The translations under genes were made by a program, and so were the position numbers. The notes under the pieces were generated by a model. That model saw only the letters and a program-made list of their open reading frames with translations, did not search any database and was not told where the DNA came from. Of a stretch of DNA of 6,048 bases, positions 1-5,788 are shown one piece after another (within the stretch, counting starts at the first letter, position 1; each line of letters starts with the position of its first letter). This stretch comes from Chloroflexota bacterium (GTDB taxonomy: Bacteria; Chloroflexota; UBA6077). The stretch lies in NCBI GenBank assembly GCA_021788565.1, contig JAJYKO010000384.1, forward strand, positions 1 to 6,048, in the 5' to 3' direction.

Positions 1-680
1 CGAGCGGCGAGCGAGTGGTGATTTTGGGCGCCAACGGGTGCGGCAAGTCCACCATGCTTAAGATTATGGATGGCCTGCTAAGGCCGGAGTCAGGGCGTGT
101 GGTGGCGTTTGGTGAGGACATCACAGGTGCCGCCGACGATTCGGCAGTCGCGCGGCGCCTCCATCGCCGAGTCGGGTTGGTGTTCCAGGACTCCGACGTG
201 CAGCTGTTTTCCCCTACTGTATGGGACGACATCGCCTTCGGTCCCCTGCAGATGGGCTGGAGCGATCGGGAGGTCCGTGAGAGAAGCGAGAGCGCCCTTG
301 AGATGATGGAAATCAGGGAGCTGGCGCAGCGGGCACCGTACGAGCTGTCAGAAGGGGAAAAGAAGAGAGCCGCGATCGCGACAGTGCTGGTGCTCGATCC
401 AGAGGTGATGTTGCTGGACGAACCCACCGCCAGCCTGGATCCCCGAAGCAAAGCCGTGCTACTGGACCTCATTACGCGCCTGGGAGACGGCGGCAAGACC
501 ATAGTGACCACCACTCAGGAACTGGAGGTCGCCCCGATAATCGGGACTCGGGCCATCGTTTTCGGCTACCGAGAGAGGCGACCCATCGCGGACGGCCCGG
601 TGGACGCGGTCCTTGGGGACGAGCGGTTGCTGATGGAGGCCAATCTGATTCACCCTAGACTGAGGTGGGCGCGAGTCTAG
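1..680 (+). CDS. ECF-type cobalt/nickel ABC transporter ATP-binding subunit (CbiO-like), 5'-truncated by the window edge
   Basis: Cytoplasmic ATPase that would power a membrane metal or vitamin importer together with a CbiQ/EcfT-type transmembrane partner encoded outside the window. The frame is open to the left edge and reads SGER before the first in-frame GTG at 15, the normal lead into the Walker A strand, so the true start lies upstream. Visible from the GTG at 15: Walker A GANGCGKST (residues 5-13), a Q-loop region VFQDSDVQLFSPTVWDDIAFGP typical of CbiO/EcfA proteins, an ABC signature with the sequence LSEGEKKR (normally LSGGE/Q), Walker B VMLLDEP, a D-loop SLD, and a C-terminus with ANLIHPRLR resembling the usual CbiO tail. 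Two deviations are notable: the third signature residue is Glu, and the H-loop His is Gln (TTTQEL where TTHDL is expected). Family assignment is firm; cobalt/nickel specificity is only suggested by sequence style. The stop overlaps that of the convergent small gene. Confidence 0.9.
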   Translation, partial: SGERVVILGANGCGKSTMLKIMDGLLRPESGRVVAFGEDITGAADDSAVARRLHRRVGLVFQDSDVQLFSPTVWDDIAFGPLQMGWSDREVRERSESALEMMEIRELAQRAPYELSEGEKKRAAIATVLVLDPEVMLLDEPTASLDPRSKAVLLDLITRLGDGGKTIVTTTQELEVAPIIGTRAIVFGYRERRPIADGPVDAVLGDERLLMEANLIHPRLRWARV

Positions 681-790
681 CCTCCACCCAGAAGGTGCTG
701 AACCCACTGCGAGAAGTCGTAGAGCATGGGGGAGAGGAAAAGCACCAACAGTGTGAGGATAGCAGGTATGCCGTTCCAGTTGCGATCCAT
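677..790 (-). CDS. 37-residue single-pass membrane miniprotein of unknown function
   Basis: I do not recognise a family. The ATG at 790 is preceded by GGAGG (796-800) with a 5-nt spacing, one of the best Shine-Dalgarno sites in the window. The protein begins MDRNWNG, continues with a hydrophobic stretch IPAILTLLVLFLSPMLY (about residues 8-24) long enough for one membrane span, and ends in an amphipathic, Trp-containing tail DFSQWVQHLLGGG. The charged Asp-Arg start and hydrophobic core are those of a small membrane protein rather than a secreted one. It lies 233 bp after the pseudokinase gene on the same strand and converges on the ABC ATPase gene, the stops (CTA on + for this gene, TAG for the ATPase) overlapping within CTAG at 677-680. 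It could be an accessory subunit of a membrane complex, but nothing in the sequence names a partner. Main doubt: short length. Confidence 0.62.
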   Translation of the reverse strand: MDRNWNGIPAILTLLVLFLSPMLYDFSQWVQHLLGGG

Positions 791-793
791 GAT

Positions 794-800
794 CCCCTCC
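794..800 (-). promoter_or_regulatory. Strong ribosome binding site of the 37-residue membrane protein gene
   Basis: Reads GGAGGGG on the minus strand, with the GGAGG core ending 5 nt before the ATG at 790. This site is the main argument that the short reading frame is translated. Confidence 0.6.
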
Positions 801-855
801 AGTCAGGCGCGCCAGGCCTCCGAGGAATGAGGCTCCGCCAGCGATTACCGCTTTG

Positions 856-873
856 TTCTGCTACAACGCAGAA
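856..873. repeat. Short dyad TTCTGC-N6-GCAGAA in the intergenic region
   Basis: A perfect 6-bp inverted repeat with a 6-bp spacer, in the 233-bp gap (791-1023) between the pseudokinase stop and the small membrane protein start, about 65 bp upstream of that start. It is the clearest structure I see in this gap; I found no convincing sigma-70 promoter, tRNA or U-tailed terminator there. It might be an operator, but a 6-bp dyad can arise by chance. Confidence 0.25.
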
Positions 874-1023
874 GCCGTTCCATGGGCGCCAACGGCGCGC
901 AGTGCGTGGCCTGCTCGTTAGGTCGATTGTGAGAGCGATCGCCGAATGGCCGCGGTCGGGCCGCAAGGGGATAGGTGTAGGGCCCAGTATCGGATTGTTC
1001 GCGCACAGACTGCGGCAGCTTCT

Positions 1024-3147
1024 CTACCCTCGCGACTGTGGAAGGGCCGGTGCCGGCTGAGGAGTGGAAGCCGGCGGCGTCGGAGTAGGAGCGGGCGTAG
1101 GCGTACCCTCCCAGGGGAAACGCTGATCATTCGGTCGGGACTGTAGCCCGTTCGGACCCAGCACCCAGGTAGTGTTTCCATCGGTAAAGTAGACCCGCCC
1201 AGTCGCCTTCTTCCACACCATCAGGCCTCCGGTCGTCGGCTGAGTCGTGTTGCCGGTATCCGGGTCAACGCTCGGGTTGCCCGTGGGCTGCCCGACCACG
1301 TCAGGAATCTGATCCGCGAATGCTTGGAATACAGGGCTGAAGCGCCAGGGACCGACTGGTGCCTGGCGTGTGGGGCGCGGCGTCGGAGTGGGCGCCGGGC
1401 TCGCAGACGCGGTCGGCTGTTGAGTCCGCGGCTGCCCCGCAACTCCCTGGATGGGTGTGGCACCTGGCTGGGGCGTGGCGGAGGGCCCCGGTGTCGGAGT
1501 CCCTGGCGTCTGAGTGGACGTGGCCACCGGGGCAGTCTTCACCGCGGCGGCCGCGGCACCCTGCTGCACGAGGCTGTTGGCAGTCTGAAGCAAGCCCGCC
1601 TCGGTGCTGCGCATATTGGCGAGGTCGTTGCGAGCCTGGGTCGCCGTGGACTGGTACTGGCTGATGGCTGCCTGCTCGTCACCCGGGGCCGGCTGAGTGG
1701 CGCCAGCGAGCGGATTTTGAGCCAGGGCGATTCTCAAGTTATCGGCGGCCGTCTGGGCGGCAGTAGCATCGCTATCCATGGGCGGTAGGCTGTTTTCCAG
1801 GGTCTTGGCGGCGGTGTCGAAGTTGCTTGTGGCAGACTTTAACGATGCGTAGCTGAGCTGCATGGATTGTTTCTTGGCGGCCAGGCTGGCCATCTGGGCT
1901 GGGTTGACCGGACGCTGCGACGCGTCTGTCCTCATCTCATCCGAAAGCGTTTGCATCGCATTCACTATCGACGTCTCGACCGCCAGTTTGTCACGCACGT
2001 CGCTCAGCGAGCCATTGAGTGTCTGAGTATCGTTCTGCACCTGCGTGATCGCCTTCTTCAGGTCGGTGACCGGTCCTTGAACGTTCTGTAACTGCCGCTC
2101 TCGCTGAAGGTCGGATCCGTTCACCGCCCCTGCCACGCTCGGCGCCCCACGGGCTAACAACCTCGGGGCAAACGTGGTGGCTGCGAAGACGGCCGCAACG
2201 AGGAGGAGAGCCAGAATAAGGACCGATACGAGCACGTTCCCGCGGGCGGCCGGGAGCGGCGCCCCGTAAGTGCTGCTAGGCACGGGGTCGCGTGGTGACC
2301 GGGGGCGCCCGTATCCCTCAGGTTCGGGAATCCCGTGTGTTCCGTTCTCGCGGGGCTGAAGCGCGCTTCCCACCTCTGATACCGACTGGTACCACCTACC
2401 TGCGCCCGTTTCAAGCGCCCCGAGAATGATCCGTTCGAGACTCGGAGAGATGGCAGGATTGACAAACGACGGTGGGGTGATAGAGGAGTGCTCTCGGTCC
2501 TTGCGAAACGTAGTTGGTGACAGACCTTCGTCCTTTGGGGCGCGACCCGTCGCCATCTGGTACAGAGTGCTCCCCAGGGCGTAGACGCTGGAACGCGCCG
2601 GGGCGACTATCTGAGACTGGCCCTCGTGGATCGAGCCATTCCGGCGTGGGAATCTGCCATCCCTCTCGTTGATGGCGGGATCGTCGATGTGCAGCTTGAG
2701 GACTCGTATACGGTCCCCCGGTACAACAACCACGTCGGCCATGTCGACCGAGCAGTCCCTTCCGTAGTACTGTTCGGCGTAACCGATCGCCGACGCTAGC
2801 TGCGCTCCCAGGCGCCTTACTCGATCGGGCCGAAGCGGGGCCTCCTCTCCGACGACGTCAAGCAGCGTCTTCCCTTCCACCAGTTCCTGGACGGTGTAGG
2901 GAGTGTCCCCTGAGATGCCGACGTCATAGGTAGCGACAATGTTCGAATGGGAGAGAGCAGACATGGATCTGGCCGTGTCGAGGAAACGCCGAACGCGTTC
3001 GTGATCGCCGGCGTCACCGCGGTTCAGTACCTTGACGGCGACCTCGCGCCGCAGGTTCACGTCCAAGGCCCGGAAGACCGTGGTGCTTTCACCCTGATGT
3101 AGTGTGTCCCCCAGCTGATATCTGTCTGCAACGAGACGTGGGTCCAC
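1024..3147 (-). CDS. Transmembrane Ser/Thr pseudokinase with extracytoplasmic helical stalk, Thr/Pro linker and Trp-rich C-terminal module
   Basis: A PknB-like kinase fold that appears catalytically dead. Numbering is from the GTG at 3147 (707 aa). Residues 9-263: the Gly loop is degraded (LHQGESTTV), the VAVK Lys39 is kept, the alpha-C Glu is replaced by Thr (RFLDTARS, about Thr58), the HRDxKxxN catalytic loop has become DCSVDMAD (131-138), DFG has become KLH (151-153), and the alpha-F Asp of RSDVYSLG is Ser187; RSSVYALGSTLYQMATGRAP still shows the C-lobe. One membrane helix spans about 305-327. Outside follow helical segments (about 346-529), a Thr/Pro/Ser linker (539-594), a module with VWKKATGRVYFTDGNTTW (about 601-680) and a TPTPAPTP tail. 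No PASTA repeats. The frame extends to a GTG at 3180, but that codon sits inside a hairpin and lacks a ribosome binding site, whereas GTG 3147 has GGAGG 8 nt upstream. It lies 104 bp after the carboxypeptidase gene, probably in the same operon. Sensor or scaffold role is inferred. Confidence 0.88.
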   Translation of the reverse strand: MDPRLVADRYQLGDTLHQGESTTVFRALDVNLRREVAVKVLNRGDAGDHERVRRFLDTARSMSALSHSNIVATYDVGISGDTPYTVQELVEGKTLLDVVGEEAPLRPDRVRRLGAQLASAIGYAEQYYGRDCSVDMADVVVVPGDRIRVLKLHIDDPAINERDGRFPRRNGSIHEGQSQIVAPARSSVYALGSTLYQMATGRAPKDEGLSPTTFRKDREHSSITPPSFVNPAISPSLERIILGALETGAGRWYQSVSEVGSALQPRENGTHGIPEPEGYGRPRSPRDPVPSSTYGAPLPAARGNVLVSVLILALLLVAAVFAATTFAPRLLARGAPSVAGAVNGSDLQRERQLQNVQGPVTDLKKAITQVQNDTQTLNGSLSDVRDKLAVETSIVNAMQTLSDEMRTDASQRPVNPAQMASLAAKKQSMQLSYASLKSATSNFDTAAKTLENSLPPMDSDATAAQTAADNLRIALAQNPLAGATQPAPGDEQAAISQYQSTATQARNDLANMRSTEAGLLQTANSLVQQGAAAAAVKTAPVATSTQTPGTPTPGPSATPQPGATPIQGVAGQPRTQQPTASASPAPTPTPRPTRQAPVGPWRFSPVFQAFADQIPDVVGQPTGNPSVDPDTGNTTQPTTGGLMVWKKATGRVYFTDGNTTWVLGPNGLQSRPNDQRFPWEGTPTPAPTPTPPASTPQPAPALPQSRG

Positions 3148-3155
3148 CCTTCGAA

Positions 3156-3160
3156 CCTCC
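3156..3160 (-). promoter_or_regulatory. Ribosome binding site deciding the pseudokinase start
   Basis: GGAGG on the minus strand, 8 nt before the GTG at 3147. The upstream in-frame GTG at 3180 has no comparable site, so translation most likely starts at 3147 and the protein begins MDPRLVADRYQLG. Confidence 0.6.
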
Positions 3161-3173
3161 ACCGGACTCCCAA

Positions 3174-3204
3174 TGGGCACGCTCTATCACTTTGAGCGTG
3201 CCCA
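3174..3204. repeat. Perfect 11-bp inverted repeat (hairpin or operator) upstream of the pseudokinase gene
   Basis: Arms TGGGCACGCTC (3174-3184) and GAGCGTGCCCA (3194-3204) are exact reverse complements separated by 9 nt. The element lies in the 104-bp spacer between the carboxypeptidase stop (3252) and the pseudokinase start (3147), 13 nt upstream of the GGAGG site. In mRNA read from the minus strand it would form a stable GC-rich stem. No T-run follows on either strand, so it is not a classical intrinsic terminator. A 3' end-protecting stem, an attenuator, a U-less terminator or a dimeric repressor operator are all possible. Confidence 0.6.
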
Positions 3205-3251
3205 ATCGCAGAAACCAGTCCAGGTTCAGCGTAGGGGAATGGTTCGCGACG

Positions 3252-4370
3252 CTACTGGGACCAGGTGAACGAGCCGAACGCCCAGTCCAGGAGGAGGCCG
3301 GCTTCTTGAGCCAAACCGTCGGCGGATCTCATGAAGGCCACGTAGACGCGATGCCCGTTTCTAGTGGCGGATGCGACGATGGACCGCCCAGAGCTGTCGG
3401 TGTAGCCGATCTTGACCCCGTCAGCCCCGGGATAGGTTCCGAGCAAGGGGTTGAGATTATACACCGTGTAAGATATGTTGCTTTCTCTAATGTCGTAGCT
3501 CCTGGCAGCGGCCAGTTTCTGGAAGACCGGGTATTGCATGCCGTAGCGGGCCATGACGACCATGTCGTAGGGACACGAGTAATGGTCGGACACGTCGAGC
3601 CCATGTGGATTGACAAAGTGCGTAGCTCTTAGCCCCAGCCATCTCGCCTTCTCGTTCATTAATCTCACGAAGGCTGACTCGTTGCCCGCGACATAGTGAG
3701 CTATCTGGACAGCCGCGTCGTTGCCCGATGGGAGCATCAATCCATAAAGGATGTCTTCCAGTGTAACGTGGAACCCCGGTTCCAGTCCCATCACCGTACT
3801 ATCCGCAAAGGAACGGGCGTCCACGTCGACGTTGACATAATCGGCCAGGTTGCCGTGCTCAATGCCGAGGATGGCAGTCATGATCTTGGTCAGGCTCGCG
3901 GGGGCAACCGGCTCGTAGGCGTTGCGCTGGAAGAGGATATCTCCGGAAGCGCCGTCCACGACGATGACGTGGTCGGTAGATGGGTTGGGGTCAGGAGCGC
4001 CGGGCTTCCGGGAGGGCCGGGGACCCGCGTCTACTATCTTCGGCATAACCGGACCGGCGAGGGGTCGAAGCGTATCTGTGGGAACCGGCGCAGCCGTCGG
4101 AGAACTGCTCTCCTGGGGCGAGGGCTGGGCCTGCTGGGTTGGGCGCGCGGTAGCGGGTAATTCAGTTGACTCGGGGGACGCGGTGCTGGCGATGTAGGAT
4201 CTCCCAGGCCGGCTCCAAAGTGCCGTGCCCAGGAGCACGAGAGCGAGTGCCAGCACTGATAGGAGCCTCCAGCCCGAGGACGAGGGAAGGATGCGTAGTG
4301 TAACGCGCCAGGCTCTGAGGAGCGGGTGGGCCTGGGATTGCGCGTCTATCGCCCGGCGCCGTTCTTTCAA
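3252..4370 (-). CDS. Membrane-tethered D-alanyl-D-alanine carboxypeptidase (peptidase S11, DacA/PBP5-like)
   Basis: Extracytoplasmic penicillin-binding enzyme that removes the terminal D-Ala from peptidoglycan stem pentapeptides. The start is a TTG with AGGAG (4378-4382) 7 nt upstream. A basic cytoplasmic N-terminus (1-34) is followed by a membrane helix (about 35-52), a Pro/Thr/Ser linker (53-130) and the S11 domain (131-372). Catalytic motifs: SxxK as SLTK with nucleophile Ser159 and Lys162, SGN at 215-217, and KTG present as KIG (320-322, in DGVKIGYTDSSGR). The domain ends almost immediately after its core, so the C-terminal beta domain and amphipathic anchor of E. coli PBP5 are missing; attachment is through the N-terminal helix, which has no clear cleavage site. 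The gene starts 39 bp after the L,D-transpeptidase stop, consistent with co-transcription: tetrapeptides made here are donors for that enzyme. Family call is secure; which S11 subgroup is not. Confidence 0.94.
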   Translation of the reverse strand: MKERRRAIDAQSQAHPLLRAWRVTLRILPSSSGWRLLSVLALALVLLGTALWSRPGRSYIASTASPESTELPATARPTQQAQPSPQESSSPTAAPVPTDTLRPLAGPVMPKIVDAGPRPSRKPGAPDPNPSTDHVIVVDGASGDILFQRNAYEPVAPASLTKIMTAILGIEHGNLADYVNVDVDARSFADSTVMGLEPGFHVTLEDILYGLMLPSGNDAAVQIAHYVAGNESAFVRLMNEKARWLGLRATHFVNPHGLDVSDHYSCPYDMVVMARYGMQYPVFQKLAAARSYDIRESNISYTVYNLNPLLGTYPGADGVKIGYTDSSGRSIVASATRNGHRVYVAFMRSADGLAQEAGLLLDWAFGSFTWSQ

Positions 4371-4377
4371 TACTGGT

Positions 4378-4382
4378 CTCCT
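4378..4382 (-). promoter_or_regulatory. Ribosome binding site supporting the TTG start of the carboxypeptidase
   Basis: AGGAG on the minus strand, 7 nt before TTG at 4370. No in-frame ATG with a comparable site is visible nearby, so the unusual TTG start is preferred. Confidence 0.55.
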
Positions 4383-4409
4383 AGCCCGCGGGCGGAATGT
4401 CGCAGATGA

Positions 4410-5726
4410 TCATCGAACTACCACCGGTGTGCCGACGGACGCCCAGTCCCAGAACCATCGGGCATCTTCCAGATTGAGGCCGAGGCAGCCGTGACTGCCC
4501 GGATAGCCGAAGGTGCCCTTCCAGTAGTTGTAGTGGATAGCCGCGCCCTGGTCCGTGAAGTATTGAGTGTACAGCACGTCCTTCAAGTAGTAGCCGCCTG
4601 GAGCATCGCGCGGAATACCCAGGGTGGAGCTGTCCATGGTCTCATTCTGCACGCGTCGCAGGATTTTGTAGCTCCCGCTCAACGTAGGGTGAGCGGACTC
4701 CCCGATGATGGCGAGTGCGCTGTACACGATTTTGTCGCCATCGTATGCCGTCAGCATCGCTGGTTCGGTGAGATCCGCGTCGATCCACTTGCCCTTCAGG
4801 TAGGATTTCGGTGCCGTGGGCAGCCGTATCTCGCTGGCGAGCACATACTGGCCATCACCGAGGGTGTACCACCTGGTGCCATTCGCGGTAGTGGCGGCGT
4901 CGACAACGACGACCGGTGTATTGTTCGGGAGGTGGCGGGTCTCCGTCTCGTCGGCGACCGCAGGCAGGTTGCGCACATAGACTGCGTCGCCGGTGGCGCG
5001 TCCCTGCACGTGAAGATGGCCCGTGATGGTTATGGGATGAGGCTCCATCCTGACCGAAGGGCCGACCGGTCCAACGGCCGCCGCGTCCAGGTAGCCGAGG
5101 ACGCCGGTCTCGGGGCTCCAAACGTGGAGCCGGTTGCCATGCTGCGGTTCCACCACCATGAACTTGCGGAACTGTGGCACGGTCCCCAGGCTTGGTGCCT
5201 CGGAATCCGGTCCCTTCCACAGCTCGGTCTCGACCCAGTTGGCAACCCACCACGCCCGATAGCCAGCCGGGAGTTTGGGGGCTACGCGAGGCACGGAAGC
5301 TGACGCTGATGACGGCGCCGCCCTCCCCGAAGCGGTGCCAGGCGGACCCGATGGGACCACCGCAGCGGCATCTATGTAGGCGTAGTTGTTGGATCCAGGA
5401 TCCAATACGTAGAGCCGCGGGCCATTTTGAGTGGTTACCACCAGGAAACTTCTTCCTTTCGGGACCGTGCCGAACGAGATGGCCTTGGAGTCGGGACCCG
5501 ACCACAGCTGAGTTTCTTGTAGGCTCTGTACCCACGACGGGGCGTAGGCAACCACAGAGATAGCGGAAGAAGCAAGAACGGCCAGTATCATACTGAGAGA
5601 AAATAGAGGCAGCGCTAGAACCCTGGCCAGCCGGTGACGGCCTCGCGAAGATTTAGAAGGCGGCATGTCTTCTAGTGCTCCCACGGGAATGGAGTTCTCG
5701 CGAAGGAATAAAGCCCAGTGTCGCAT
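4410..5726 (-). CDS. L,D-transpeptidase (YkuD domain) with tandem SH3-like modules
   Basis: Secreted or membrane-anchored cysteine transpeptidase expected to form 3-3 peptidoglycan cross-links or attach proteins to the wall. A hydrophobic segment at about 36-60 follows a basic stretch and serves as signal peptide or anchor. Two homologous modules follow (about 65-129 and 160-224), sharing LW-x-GPDS-x-A, GTVP and YxDAAAV, with about 32 of 58 aligned positions identical by eye. A third SH3b-like segment spans about 243-303 (VYVRNLPAV...WYTLGDGQYV). The catalytic YkuD domain spans about 312-438, with His398, His412 and nucleophile Cys414 in GSHGCLGL and a terminal GTPVVV strand. The Arg that usually follows the Cys by two (HGCIR) is Gly416. 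ATG 5726 has GAGGAA upstream, but the in-frame ATG at 5666 would give a more usual signal peptide and lies just after a candidate promoter, so the start is uncertain. First gene of the minus-strand envelope block. Confidence 0.93.
   Translation of the reverse strand: MRHWALFLRENSIPVGALEDMPPSKSSRGRHRLARVLALPLFSLSMILAVLASSAISVVAYAPSWVQSLQETQLWSGPDSKAISFGTVPKGRSFLVVTTQNGPRLYVLDPGSNNYAYIDAAAVVPSGPPGTASGRAAPSSASASVPRVAPKLPAGYRAWWVANWVETELWKGPDSEAPSLGTVPQFRKFMVVEPQHGNRLHVWSPETGVLGYLDAAAVGPVGPSVRMEPHPITITGHLHVQGRATGDAVYVRNLPAVADETETRHLPNNTPVVVVDAATTANGTRWYTLGDGQYVLASEIRLPTAPKSYLKGKWIDADLTEPAMLTAYDGDKIVYSALAIIGESAHPTLSGSYKILRRVQNETMDSSTLGIPRDAPGGYYLKDVLYTQYFTDQGAAIHYNYWKGTFGYPGSHGCLGLNLEDARWFWDWASVGTPVVVR
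4835..5540 (-). repeat. Tandem SH3-like protein modules within the L,D-transpeptidase gene
   Basis: Two copies of a roughly 60-residue unit (residues about 65-129 and 160-224 of the product) joined by a Ser/Ala/Pro-rich linker, followed by a more diverged third SH3b-like unit (about 243-303). Shared landmarks are a Trp-containing entry, LW-x-GPDS, GTVP, an RL-x-V strand and a closing Y-x-DAAAV. This is an intragenic duplication; the likely role, by analogy with other SH3b domains, is binding cell-wall peptide or glycan. Confidence 0.6.
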
Positions 5727-5745
5727 CTCGCAGGTTCCTCGTCAA
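5717..5745 (-). promoter_or_regulatory. Candidate promoter for the minus-strand envelope block
   Basis: TTGACG (5740-5745) and GACACT (5717-5722) are separated by 17 bp, and the -10 hexamer is preceded by TGC, an extended -10 feature. The -10 is a poor match (3 of 6). If used, transcription would begin near 5710, inside the longer L,D-transpeptidase frame, which would force the start to ATG 5666. Confidence 0.3.
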
Positions 5746-5758
5746 CGTGGTGATTGAC
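5741..5758. promoter_or_regulatory. GTCAA-N8-TTGAC dyad between divergent genes
   Basis: A perfect 5-bp inverted repeat with an 8-bp spacer centred between the two divergent genes. Each arm is also the core of a candidate -35 box, one for each direction. It may be no more than two back-to-back promoters, or an operator that controls both. Confidence 0.35.
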
Positions 5759-5782
5759 CCCCACATGGATAATGCGGATAAT
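5754..5782 (+). promoter_or_regulatory. Near-consensus sigma-70-type promoter for the secreted protein gene
   Basis: The -35 box TTGACC (5754-5759) and -10 box GATAAT (5777-5782) each match the consensus at 5 of 6 positions and are separated by exactly 17 bp. Transcription would start about 7 nt after the -10, at or next to the A of the ATG at 5789, which predicts a leaderless mRNA. GGATAAT occurs twice (5767-5773 and 5776-5782), but only the second copy has correct -35 spacing. Confidence 0.6.
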
Positions 5783-5788
5783 CTTGGC

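Noticed and set aside
655..966. 103-codon minus-strand frame across the intergenic region
   Set aside because: It overlaps the small membrane protein in another frame, is Arg/Ser/Trp-rich without domain features and lacks a ribosome binding site; the 37-residue frame has much better signals.
1050..1560. Pro/Thr codon repeats as a DNA-level tandem repeat or CRISPR-like array
   Set aside because: Similarity is at the amino-acid level (TPTP linkers) with irregular unit length and no unique spacers.
1324..1788. 154-codon + strand open frame opposite the pseudokinase gene
   Set aside because: Arg/Gly-rich composition with no recognisable domain, lying antisense to a coding frame with clear homology; typical of a GC-rich shadow frame.
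3178..3180. GTG at 3180 as start of the pseudokinase
   Set aside because: No Shine-Dalgarno sequence upstream and the codon lies in an arm of the 11-bp hairpin; GTG 3147 has GGAGG at 8 nt.
3174..3204. Hairpin as a classical Rho-independent terminator
   Set aside because: No T-run follows the stem on either strand.
4384..4393. GCCCGCGGGC palindrome between the transpeptidase and carboxypeptidase genes
   Set aside because: No loop and no T-run, so it is unlikely as a terminator; a 10-bp GC palindrome is not surprising in this base composition.
4491..5303. 270-codon + strand open frame opposite the L,D-transpeptidase gene
   Set aside because: Long, but antisense to well-supported YkuD and SH3-like coding sequence, with no domain, signal or ribosome binding site that I recognise.
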